Shown: positions 8,143 through 15,265 of the stretch, one piece after another
Position numbering within the stretch: the stretch's first letter is position 1
Layout of the letters: every line of letters begins with the position of its first letter
DNA from: Hyphomonas neptunium ATCC 15444
GTDB taxonomy: Bacteria; Pseudomonadota; Alphaproteobacteria; Caulobacterales; Hyphomonadaceae
NCBI RefSeq assembly: GCF_000013025.1
Contig: NC_008358.1
Coordinates: forward strand, 558,001-622,000
Direction of reading: 5' to 3'
DNA: 64,000 nt
Notes under the pieces: model-generated
Databases searched by the model: none
The model's input: the letters and a program-made list of their open reading frames with translations, nothing else
What the model was told of the DNA's origin: nothing
Program-made: the position numbers and the translations under genes

Positions 8143-8831
8143 AGCCCCCAGCCTGGATGCCGACACTCTCGATCGCCTCGATCCGCGAGGTTGGTCCTAT
8201 AGCTGTTCTTGGGATTATTGCGCTCTGCCTTCTGGGCTTTGCCTGGCTGGCGGATGAAATCTCCGAGAACGACATCCATGCCTTCGACCATGCCGTGATG
8301 ACCTGGCTCCATGCGCCCGGAGAGGCTTCCAAGCCACTTGGGCCCGATTGGCTGCTCAATTCCATGATCGATATTACCGCACTTGGTGGGTACACGATCC
8401 TGATATTGCTGACGCTTGGCGCTGCGCTCTACCGCATCGCACGAAAGGATTATGTGACCGCAGGCGTGGTGGTCGCTGCAATTGGCTCGGGCGCGCTGGT
8501 AACCAATCTTCTCAAACTTGGATTTGACCGGGCACGACCCGATTTCGTGGAACATCTCACGCATGCCGCCAGTTCAAGCTTTCCAAGCGGCCATGCGACC
8601 CAGGCGGCCATCGCCTTTCTAACGCTTGGCGCGCTTATGGCCCGAACCCAGGAAAACCGCCGGGTCAAAGCGCTGATCCTGGGCGGGGCGCTTTTCCTGA
8701 CAATTCTTGTGGGCATAAGCCGCCTCTATCTTGGTGTGCATTGGCCGACCGACGTGCTGGCTGGCTGGTGCCTCGGCGCAGCATGGGCCGGTCTCTGGTG
8801 GCTCTTGCTGCGCCGGATTGCGGGGAACTGA
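8139..8831 (+). CDS. PAP2-family membrane phosphatase
   Basis: Integral membrane phosphatidic-acid phosphatase 2 type enzyme acting on lipid phosphates or diphosphates. The 230 residues have about six membrane spans. All three PAP2 motifs are intact: KLGFDRARP, the central SFPSGH and ISRLYLGVHWPTD, with the two catalytic histidines present. The start overlaps the kinase stop by 4 bp, so the two are translationally coupled and probably share a lipid-related role. It converges on the P450 gene with a 7-base gap. The substrate (undecaprenyl-PP, PA or PGP) is not determinable. Confidence 0.88.
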   Translation: MKPPAWMPTLSIASIREVGPIAVLGIIALCLLGFAWLADEISENDIHAFDHAVMTWLHAPGEASKPLGPDWLLNSMIDITALGGYTILILLTLGAALYRIARKDYVTAGVVVAAIGSGALVTNLLKLGFDRARPDFVEHLTHAASSSFPSGHATQAAIAFLTLGALMARTQENRRVKALILGGALFLTILVGISRLYLGVHWPTDVLAGWCLGAAWAGLWWLLLRRIAGN

Positions 8832-8838
8832 TTTGTAA

Positions 8839-10113
8839 TCAGCTCATCTTGAAGCGGATCGGCACGGACTTTGGTCCGCTGACGAAGTTGGCCTGGGTGC
8901 GTTGGGGTTTGCCGGCCATCTCGATGGAATGGAGGCGGGGCAGCAGTTCTTCCCAGAGGACACGCATTTCCATCCGGGCGAGGTGCTGGCCGATGCAGAC
9001 ATGGGCGCCGTAGCCGAAGGCGACGTGCTTGTTGGGCGAGCGGTCAACCTTGAAGGTGAAAGGGTCGTCGAAGACGGCTTCGTCGCGGTTGCCCGACGGA
9101 TAGGCCAGGAACAGCCAGTCGTTTTTGGCGATCTTCTGCCCGGCGACTTCGGTGTCGTCGGTGGCGGTGCGCATGAAGTGTTTCACCGGCGTTTCCCAAC
9201 GGATGGATTCTTCCACCATCGAGGGGATCAGCGAGAGATCGTCTTTCACTTTCCGGAACTGGTCGGGATTTTCAGCCAGCGCCCACATCGCGCCCGCGGT
9301 GGTGTTGGACGTGGTGTCATGGCCGGCGGTTGCGGCGATGATGTAATAGCTCATCGCTTCGAGATGGCCGAGTGGTTGGCCGTAGACGGCGCCATTGGCG
9401 ATGACGCTGGCAAGGTCTTCGCGCGGGTTCTGGCGGCGGTCTTCGGTCATGGCGTTGAAATAGGTCATGAAGTCGAAGATCGTTTCATTGATCATCTTCA
9501 GCGCGTCGTCGGTGGTGCCGACTTCCTTGCCGGCGCGGTTTACGTCCGGGTCCTGCGTGCCGAAAAGTTCCTGTGTCAGCTTCAGCATGCGCGGCTCGTC
9601 AATCGGCGGCACGCCGAGCACTTCCATGATCACGTGCAGCGGATAGAGGAAGGCGACATCGCGGGCGAAATCGCATTCGGTGCCTTTGGCGGCCATCTGG
9701 TCGATGAAGCCGCGCGCGATCTCGCGGACGCGGTCTTCCAGCTTGCGCAGGTTCTGCGGCATGAACCAGGCCTGGGTGAGGCGCCGGTACTGCATGTGGT
9801 CGGGATTATCCATCTGGACGAGGGAGCGCAGGATGTTGGGGGAGCCGCCCATCATCTCGCGCACGCGCTTGTCGCTCTCGATCGTTGTCAGCGTCGCGGA
9901 GCGGTCTTCGTTATGGAAGAGGTCGTTCTGGCGCTCGATGTTGAGGATGTCAGCATGGCGGGTGACCACCCAGAAGGGGTCAAAGCCTTCGACGGTGGCG
10001 ACATCGAGCGGCGCATTGGCGCGCAGCCAGGTAAAGGCGTCGTCCACGCGTTTCCCGTCGGCATAGGCTTTCGGGTCGATCACTTCGCGGGCAATGTGTT
10101 CAGGTATGGCCAT
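8839..10113 (-). CDS. Cytochrome P450 monooxygenase
   Basis: Soluble bacterial class I P450 of 424 residues. Visible motifs are the I-helix oxygen-activation segment AGHDTTSNT, the K-helix ExxR as ESIRWETP, and the heme-ligand loop FGYGAHVCIGQHLARMEM with the thiolate cysteine at about residue 373. The ATG at 10113 has a strong GGGAGGAA ribosome site. It needs ferredoxin/reductase partners. None is adjacent except a rubredoxin gene in the divergent unit, separated by a 108-base shared promoter region. Terpene, alkyl or steroid substrates are all possible; I do not assign a CYP number. Confidence 0.93.
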   Translation of the reverse strand: MAIPEHIAREVIDPKAYADGKRVDDAFTWLRANAPLDVATVEGFDPFWVVTRHADILNIERQNDLFHNEDRSATLTTIESDKRVREMMGGSPNILRSLVQMDNPDHMQYRRLTQAWFMPQNLRKLEDRVREIARGFIDQMAAKGTECDFARDVAFLYPLHVIMEVLGVPPIDEPRMLKLTQELFGTQDPDVNRAGKEVGTTDDALKMINETIFDFMTYFNAMTEDRRQNPREDLASVIANGAVYGQPLGHLEAMSYYIIAATAGHDTTSNTTAGAMWALAENPDQFRKVKDDLSLIPSMVEESIRWETPVKHFMRTATDDTEVAGQKIAKNDWLFLAYPSGNRDEAVFDDPFTFKVDRSPNKHVAFGYGAHVCIGQHLARMEMRVLWEELLPRLHSIEMAGKPQRTQANFVSGPKSVPIRFKMS

Positions 10114-10221
10114 GGTTTTTCCTCCCGGTTCCGGATCGGCTGCGGGCGCGGCGCGCTTTCCGGTTTCCAGGGCGATACCACAAACTTGCTATGCAGCCAA
10201 CAAACATGTTAAGAGGTGCGT

Positions 10222-10896
10222 ATGTCTGACACAGGTTCGAATGCAGGCGCGATTTCCGCTGCGCCGCCGGGGCGGATGACGCAGGCCGAGCGGCGCGACC
10301 GGTCGGAGCGCGAATTGCTGGCAGCGGCGATCCGCGTTGTGGCAGGGCAGGGCGTGTCGGCCGCGACGTTCGACGCCATCGGCCGGGAGGCGGGCTTCTC
10401 GCGCGGGCTGGTGACGCAGCGGTTTGGGTCCAAGGACGGGCTGATCCGCGCGCTGATTACCCATCTTCATGAATGGCAGGCCGATGGGCTGGATGACGCG
10501 CAGGTGGCCGAGATGGACGGGCTGACGGCGCTGTGCGCCTTCGCCGAACTGCATTGCGAGACGATCCGCAGCTCGGTGGAGACCGACACCTATTTCATGC
10601 TGCTGGCCGCCGCCGTGGCTGACCGGCTGGAAACGCGCGAGGCGTTCCGGGAGTCCCACGAGATCGAGCGGGTGCTGATCCGCGGCTTTATCGAGCGGGG
10701 CCAGGCGAGCGGCGACATTCGCAAGGATGTCGATGCGGACGCTGAAGCGCTGCTGGCGGGGTGCTCGCTGCTGGGCATGCGGATGCAGGCGCTGGTTGAT
10801 CCCGGATTTGACGCAGCGCCGGTGCGCGACGCGCTGGTGGCGTCGTTCAAGGCGCGTCTCGGGCTGTCTCCGGGAGAGGGGAAAAAGAAACAATGA
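10222..10896 (+). CDS. TetR-family transcriptional regulator
   Basis: The N-terminal TetR helix-turn-helix spans about residues 25-70 (ELLAAAIRVVAGQGVSAATF, then GREAGFSRGLVTQRFGSKDG). The ligand-binding C-terminal domain is divergent. The start is the ATG at 10222, preceded by AAGAGG; an in-frame GTG six bases earlier is less likely. It is divergent from the P450 gene and overlaps the rubredoxin start by 4 bp. The likely role is control of the P450 and/or its own unit; an AACATGTT palindrome at 10203-10210 lies just before the start. 224 residues, normal for the family. Confidence 0.9.
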   Translation: MSDTGSNAGAISAAPPGRMTQAERRDRSERELLAAAIRVVAGQGVSAATFDAIGREAGFSRGLVTQRFGSKDGLIRALITHLHEWQADGLDDAQVAEMDGLTALCAFAELHCETIRSSVETDTYFMLLAAAVADRLETREAFRESHEIERVLIRGFIERGQASGDIRKDVDADAEALLAGCSLLGMRMQALVDPGFDAAPVRDALVASFKARLGLSPGEGKKKQ

Positions 10897-11069
10897 GCGA
10901 CGATTTCAAAACATGGCAGTGCCGCACCTGCGGGTATCTCTATGAAGAAAAGCTGGGCGATCCGGGTGAAGGTCTCGCGCCCGGTACGCGCTGGGCGGAT
11001 ATTCCCGACGACTGGATCTGCCCGCTCTGCGGCACGCCGAAATCCGATTTCGACATGGTCGAGATCTAG
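10893..11069 (+). CDS. Rubredoxin
   Basis: 58-residue iron protein carrying single electrons in the cytoplasm. The two metal-binding knuckles are complete: CRTCGYLY and CPLCGTPKSDF, spaced as in classical rubredoxins, with the DDWICP turn before the second. The ATG overlaps the TetR stop (ATGA), so the two are translationally coupled. In alkane-degrading bacteria rubredoxin genes often sit next to hydroxylase and TetR genes; here the neighbour is a divergent P450, which normally uses 2Fe-2S ferredoxins instead. No rubredoxin reductase is nearby. Confidence 0.95.
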   Translation: MSDDFKTWQCRTCGYLYEEKLGDPGEGLAPGTRWADIPDDWICPLCGTPKSDFDMVEI

Positions 11070-11842
11070 GGCGCAACCTGACGGCAGGCGCCCGTCGCGG
11101 TGTCGCAATCCATCCGGTCGAGGCTGACGAGATCGCCGAAGGGATTGATCGAGGCCGGATCGTCGGCTTTCAGCGTGAGGGCGTAGGCCGGGCCAATATT
11201 CCCGGCGCTGCGGAAGAAGGAAAGCTGCGTGCTGGCGCAGAGTTGGCGGGTTTCACCGGGCTGGAGCGCGGCGGATTTGAACGCGGGCGCGGTGGCGATC
11301 CATTTGCCGGCCGCGTCGTGCAGGGTGAGATAGTAGCGCAGCTTGCGGTTGGCGGTATTAGTGACCTGCGCGCACGCTTCCAGATGCGGGGTGCCGCCGC
11401 TGGCGGTCAGGCGCTGGGTAACGTCGCCGAGCGCGCCATCGGTGCGCCCGCCGGGATAGAGCATCGAGCCGAACCGGGAATTGACCGCCTTGTGATAGGC
11501 CGAGGCGGCGACCTTGCAGGCTGCATTGTGCGTCCTGGCCGAGCGGCCGGGATATTCGGCGTCGCAGGCATCGCGCATGTCAGTCAGGAAGTCTGCGTCA
11601 CACCGGCCCTGGTCCAGCGCGCCGGAGCGGTAGCACGCGTCATGGAAGCGGCAGGCTTCGAGGAAGGGGCCGTCGGGCACGATATGGTCCAGCAGGTCGC
11701 GTCCGCCGCAGGCGTCGAGGTCCTGCTGGGCGCCGAGGATGGACGCGCTGACGAGAACATCATCGCGCATCCGGGGCTCTGCCATCGCTGCCGGGGCAAC
11801 GAGGCCAAAGAAAACGACGAAAGCAGCCACCACGCGCGTCAT
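11066..11842 (-). CDS. Secreted phospholipase A2-like protein
   Basis: From the ATG at 11842 the protein is 258 residues with a clear signal peptide (residues 1-21, ending AAMA). Residues 64-70 read CRFHDAC, the prokaryotic PLA2 catalytic pattern in which the His-Asp pair (H67, D68) activates water. Further cysteines (CDADF, DACDAEY, AACK) could form the expected disulfides. The C-terminal half (about residues 130-258) is a separate beta-rich region with four more cysteines and no domain I recognise. It is convergent with rubredoxin (4-base overlap of stops). The frame stays open to 11941, but the signal peptide supports the internal start. Activity is inferred from the motif only. Confidence 0.72.
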   Translation of the reverse strand: MTRVVAAFVVFFGLVAPAAMAEPRMRDDVLVSASILGAQQDLDACGGRDLLDHIVPDGPFLEACRFHDACYRSGALDQGRCDADFLTDMRDACDAEYPGRSARTHNAACKVAASAYHKAVNSRFGSMLYPGGRTDGALGDVTQRLTASGGTPHLEACAQVTNTANRKLRYYLTLHDAAGKWIATAPAFKSAALQPGETRQLCASTQLSFFRSAGNIGPAYALTLKADDPASINPFGDLVSLDRMDCDTATGACRQVAP

Positions 11843-11924
11843 GGAAAAATTGTTGGCCGAGCGTTGCGGCAATTTGAAGGCAGGTCTTGCAGAAGCCGCT
11901 TTCTCCGGTCTATGGCGCTTGCCC

Positions 11925-12395
11925 ATGACCGATGACTTCAACCGCTATCAGACGACCGAGCTTCCCCCCGGCTATACCCAGCTTGCCTGGCATCGCGGCT
12001 TTGGCCGCCAGATCGGCCCGCTTTTCGAGAAGCGCGAAGACGGCGTACTGATGCGCGCCTTCCGGGTGGAAGAGTATCACACCAACGGCATGTCGAACGC
12101 CCATGGCGGCATGATGATGACCTTTGCCGACATGGCTTGGGGCGCAGCCGTTGAGAAGGACGACGACACCTGGTGGGTGACCGTGCGCCTGATGTGTGAC
12201 TTTCTTTCGGGCGCATCCCTCGGCAGCTTTGTCGAGGGCAAGGGCGTGATCGTTGGCCGTCAGGACGACATCTTCACCGTCGAAGGGCGCATCTGGTCGG
12301 GCGACAAGCTGCTGATGCGCGGCACCGGTATTTTCAAGGTGATCCCGCGCCGGGAAGAGGGGAAACCCTTCGTCAGGACGCAAGCGAGCACCTGA
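11925..12395 (+). CDS. PaaI-type hotdog-fold thioesterase
   Basis: Hotdog-fold protein of 156 residues. The motif NAHGGMMMTFADMAWG matches the HGG-x-D signature of PaaI/YbgC-type acyl-CoA thioesterases, including the catalytic-loop HGG and the conserved acidic residue. The start is the ATG at 11925, 82 bases from the divergent PLA2-like start. It probably hydrolyses acyl- or aryl-CoA esters; substrate unknown. It stands alone and converges on the terC-like gene. Confidence 0.82.
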   Translation: MTDDFNRYQTTELPPGYTQLAWHRGFGRQIGPLFEKREDGVLMRAFRVEEYHTNGMSNAHGGMMMTFADMAWGAAVEKDDDTWWVTVRLMCDFLSGASLGSFVEGKGVIVGRQDDIFTVEGRIWSGDKLLMRGTGIFKVIPRREEGKPFVRTQAST

Positions 12396-12421
12396 CAAAG
12401 GGTTTGCGCCTCGGGCAATCT

Positions 12422-13474
12422 TCAGACTTCGTGCGCAGGGCCTTTCCCGCTGGTTTTCCAGAGGGAGAACAGGATTGATCCACCCAGCAGCGCGATGGTC
12501 AGCATCAGCGACCAGTGCGCCTCAAGGTACGGCACGATGTGGAGTTCCTTGTAGAGCAGGAAGTTCCAGAAGATCTTGATGCCGATCAATACCAGCACGG
12601 CGGCCAGGCCATATTTGAGGTATTTGAACCGCTCCACCGCTGCTGACAGCATGAAATACATCGAGCGCAGGCCAAGAATGGCGAAGATGTTCGAGGTGTA
12701 GACGATGAACGGGTCGCGCGTGACGGCGAAGATTGCGGGCACCGAGTCGACCGCGAAGATGATGTCGACCGTTTCCACCATCAGCAGTGCCAGCAGAAGC
12801 GGCGTGGCATAGCGGGTCATCTTGCCGGTCAGCGGGTCTGGCTTGCGCACGACGAAATTGTGGTTGGTGATCTCGTCGGTGACGCGCAGGCGCTTCTTCA
12901 GGAATTTGAAGACCGGGTTGTTGTGAAGGTTAAGCTCGGGTTCGTCCTCATCGCCGCCGGAGAACAGCATCTTGCCGCCGGTGTAGAGCAGGAAAGCGGC
13001 GAAGATGAACAGCACCCAGGTGAATTCGTTGACGATGGCAGCGCCCAGCGAAATGAAGATGCCGCGGAAAATGATGGCGCCCAGGATGCCCCAGAACAGC
13101 ACCCTGTGCTGATATTCGCGGGGCACGGCGAAGAAGGTGAACACCATGCCGATGACGAAGATGTTGTCGAAGGCCAGCGCCGTTTCCAGCAGATAGCCTG
13201 TCGCGAACTGGACGGCGGCCTGCTGGTTGAGGTTTGTGGGGTCGTTGTAGAATTGCGGGTCGGGCTGGTAGCCGAAATAGATATAGAAGCCGAACGCCAC
13301 GGCGAGGGACGCAAAGCACGCCCACATGATGGCGCTTTTCTTGGCGGAGACGACCCCATCCTTCTTGTTGAGGAGGCCGAGATCGACCCAGAGCAGGACG
13401 CAGATAAGGCTGAGGAAGCTGAACCACAGCCACAAGGGCTGCGCCGCGTACTCGACGGTCAGGAAATCAGGCAT
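12422..13474 (-). CDS. TerC/Alx-family integral membrane protein
   Basis: Polytopic inner-membrane protein of the TerC family. Relatives are linked to metal (Mn) export, co-translocational metallation and tellurite resistance. The 350 residues from the ATG at 13474 contain about nine hydrophobic spans and the family hallmarks LETALAFDNIFVIGMVF and ALLMVETVDIIFAVDSVPAI, each with the conserved acidic/Asn residues thought to bind metal. A longer frame to 13552 has an Arg-rich, non-hydrophobic extension and is rejected. The 150-base upstream gap after chrA was checked by eye for a manganese riboswitch and none was recognised. Confidence 0.9.
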   Translation of the reverse strand: MPDFLTVEYAAQPLWLWFSFLSLICVLLWVDLGLLNKKDGVVSAKKSAIMWACFASLAVAFGFYIYFGYQPDPQFYNDPTNLNQQAAVQFATGYLLETALAFDNIFVIGMVFTFFAVPREYQHRVLFWGILGAIIFRGIFISLGAAIVNEFTWVLFIFAAFLLYTGGKMLFSGGDEDEPELNLHNNPVFKFLKKRLRVTDEITNHNFVVRKPDPLTGKMTRYATPLLLALLMVETVDIIFAVDSVPAIFAVTRDPFIVYTSNIFAILGLRSMYFMLSAAVERFKYLKYGLAAVLVLIGIKIFWNFLLYKELHIVPYLEAHWSLMLTIALLGGSILFSLWKTSGKGPAHEV

Positions 13475-13623
13475 TGGGGGAGTGCCACCTAGGGAGGCGC
13501 GCCGCGTCCGCGCAATTTCATGGGGTGTCCGACATCGCGCTTGCCGCCGCAAACGCCAGAGGGGCCCGGAACCATCTGAACTGGCGGCAAAATAGAGGAG
13601 CCGTTTGCCCCGTCAAGCGGCCG

Positions 13624-14916
13624 TCACCAGATGAGGCTGAGGAGACCGGCCAGTGCGCAGGCGATCACGACAAGGACGATGTTCGCCTTGAGGCGGATAA
13701 GGGCGATGGCGGCGACCGCTGCGATGGCGATGGCCAGCAGGTCTGGCGCGGCAAAGTCCGGCAGGGTCAGCGCTGCGCCCCAGGGCAGCTGCGTCTCGAA
13801 GGCGGCGTGAAAGAGCACGGCAAAGCCAAACACCACCGCCACCTTGGCAATGATGCCGAACACTGCGGCGGTCACCGCCGAAAGGATGCCGGCGGCAAGC
13901 CGGCTGCGGCGGAGCGCTTCGGAGAAGGGCGCCCCGGCAAAGATCCACACGAAAGAGGGCGCAAAGGTGCACCAGCTGGCCATGAGCGCGGCGGCTGCGG
14001 CCAGCGCGAGCCCGCCGCCGTCGCTCTGCCACCCCGCCATGAAGCCCACGAACTGGTTGACCAGCACCAGCGGCCCCGGCGTGGTTTCTGCCAGGCCGAG
14101 CCCGTCGATCATCTGCGGCGCGGTGAGCCAGCCTTCGGCCTCCACGGCCTCCTGCTGGAGATAGGCGAGCACCGTGTAAGCCCCGCCGAAAGTCAGCACG
14201 GCGAGCTTTGAGAAGAAGGCGCCCACGCGGGTGAGCACATGATCGGGGCCGAGCAGCAGGAAGGCGCTGACCAGCGGCGCCATCCAGACCGCGCCCCAGC
14301 CGAGGGCGGCGGTGAACGCCTTACGGGCGCTGGGCATTTTTTCGCGGAGGGTATCTGGCAGCGGCGGCGGGGGCGGCTTCGACAGGCTGCGCGCGAGGCC
14401 AATGGCGGCGGCAAAGCCGATCACCAGAGGAAAGGGTAGCTGGAACAGGAACAGCGCCAGAAAGGCCAGCGCTGCCAGCGCCACATCCTGCGGGCCTTTG
14501 AGCGCCCGGCGGCCGACCTTCACCAGAGCTTCCAGAATGAAACCGATCACGGCGGCTTTCACGCCATAGAATAGCGCGGCGACCCCCGGCAGCGTGCCCC
14601 AGGCGGCATAAAGCCAGGTGAGGCCGAACACGATCAGCGCGCCGGGCAGGACGAACAGCAGCCCGGCAACCACCCCGCCTGCCAGCCCGTTGAGGCGCCA
14701 GCCGGCATAGGTTGCCAGCTGCTGGGCCTCCGGGCCGGGAAGGAGCATGCAATAGTTAAGGGCGTGGAGATATTCTGCCTCGCTGATCCAGCGTTTCTCC
14801 TCCACGAAGATGCGGTGCATCAGGGCGATCTGCCCGGCGGGGCCGCCAAAGCCGAGGCAACCGACGCGGAAACTGGCCGAGGCAAGGTGTTTCAGGCTGG
14901 GCGCGGGGGTGGACAT
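13624..14916 (-). CDS. chrA: Chromate transporter ChrA (two-domain)
   Basis: Bidomain CHR-family transporter of 430 residues. The N-terminal half opens with FRVGCLGFGGPAGQIALM, and the second half repeats the pattern as FSKLAVLTFGGAYTVLAYLQ followed by GLAETTPGPLVLVNQFVGFM. About ten membrane spans are seen. The family exports chromate by proton antiport. The start is the ATG at 14916, with AGAGGTGAG upstream. It is divergent from the histidine unit. No chrB-like regulator is visible. Confidence 0.92.
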   Translation of the reverse strand: MSTPAPSLKHLASASFRVGCLGFGGPAGQIALMHRIFVEEKRWISEAEYLHALNYCMLLPGPEAQQLATYAGWRLNGLAGGVVAGLLFVLPGALIVFGLTWLYAAWGTLPGVAALFYGVKAAVIGFILEALVKVGRRALKGPQDVALAALAFLALFLFQLPFPLVIGFAAAIGLARSLSKPPPPPLPDTLREKMPSARKAFTAALGWGAVWMAPLVSAFLLLGPDHVLTRVGAFFSKLAVLTFGGAYTVLAYLQQEAVEAEGWLTAPQMIDGLGLAETTPGPLVLVNQFVGFMAGWQSDGGGLALAAAAALMASWCTFAPSFVWIFAGAPFSEALRRSRLAAGILSAVTAAVFGIIAKVAVVFGFAVLFHAAFETQLPWGAALTLPDFAAPDLLAIAIAAVAAIALIRLKANIVLVVIACALAGLLSLIW

Positions 14917-14984
14917 ATCGCTCACCTCTGCCTCTTGGCCGATAAGTCCAGCCCGTTGCAAGGGGCAGGATAGCCCGGTCGCGG

Positions 14985-15013
14985 TTGACTTTGCCGCCCT
15001 GCCTGCGTATCGG
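14985..15013 (+). promoter_or_regulatory. Candidate promoter of the histidine leader/hisS unit
   Basis: TTGACT (14985-14990), a 17-base spacer and TATCGG (15008-15013). The predicted transcript start falls at about 15020-15022, on or next to the leader ATG. This would make the leader peptide message leaderless, which fits the absence of any ribosome site before that ATG. Confidence 0.5.
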
Positions 15014-15021
15014 CGCCTGCA

Positions 15022-15060
15022 ATGAACACCGCGCTGCATCTCCACCACCATCACGCATGA
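15022..15060 (+). CDS. hisL: Histidine leader peptide (MNTALHLHHHHA)
   Basis: A 12-codon open frame with five His codons, four of them consecutive (codons 8-11), ends in TGA 205 bases before hisS. His-rich leader peptides are the sensor element of ribosome-mediated transcription attenuation: ribosomes stall on His codons when charged His-tRNA is scarce and change the downstream RNA fold. Here the stop codon abuts a hairpin (15061-15077), with an overlapping alternative stem behind it. No Shine-Dalgarno is visible. The downstream genes are hisS, hisZ and hisG, which fits exactly. Confidence 0.82.
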   Translation: MNTALHLHHHHA

Positions 15061-15100
15061 CGCGCCGAAGAGGCGCGAACCGGTCCGGCTGCGCCCTCTG
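15061..15100 (+). promoter_or_regulatory. Mutually exclusive stems of the his leader (attenuator candidate)
   Basis: Stem A is CGCGCC-GAAGA-GGCGCG (15061-15077), starting at the base after the leader stop. Stem B pairs GAGGCGC (15070-15076) with GCGCCCTC around 15091-15098, with one bulged base, so A and B cannot coexist. I do not see a classical terminator with a T-run before hisS, so termination could occur further down or the switch could act on translation. The 3' part of the leader (15150-15225) is also GC-rich and foldable. Confidence 0.5.
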
Positions 15101-15265
15101 ACAAGTGTTCCTTCACCAGAACCGATCCAGATGAGGCAGGCCGCTCAAGGTCCGCGCCGCGCCAGCCTTTGTGCCGCCTTTCCAACCCGGCCGCCTGCGT
15201 TTATGCGGGGCCACAGATAGCCAAGCCGATAGCCAAATTGGCCGCAAACAGGATCTGAGACGACC

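Noticed and set aside
10230-10250. tRNA T-arm-like sequence GGTTCGAAT
   Set aside because: No acceptor, D or anticodon stems around it; it lies in the start of the TetR coding region.
13475-13623. Manganese (yybP-ykoY) riboswitch before the TerC-family gene
   Set aside because: TerC relatives are often under this riboswitch, but I could not find its conserved loop sequences in the 149 bases.
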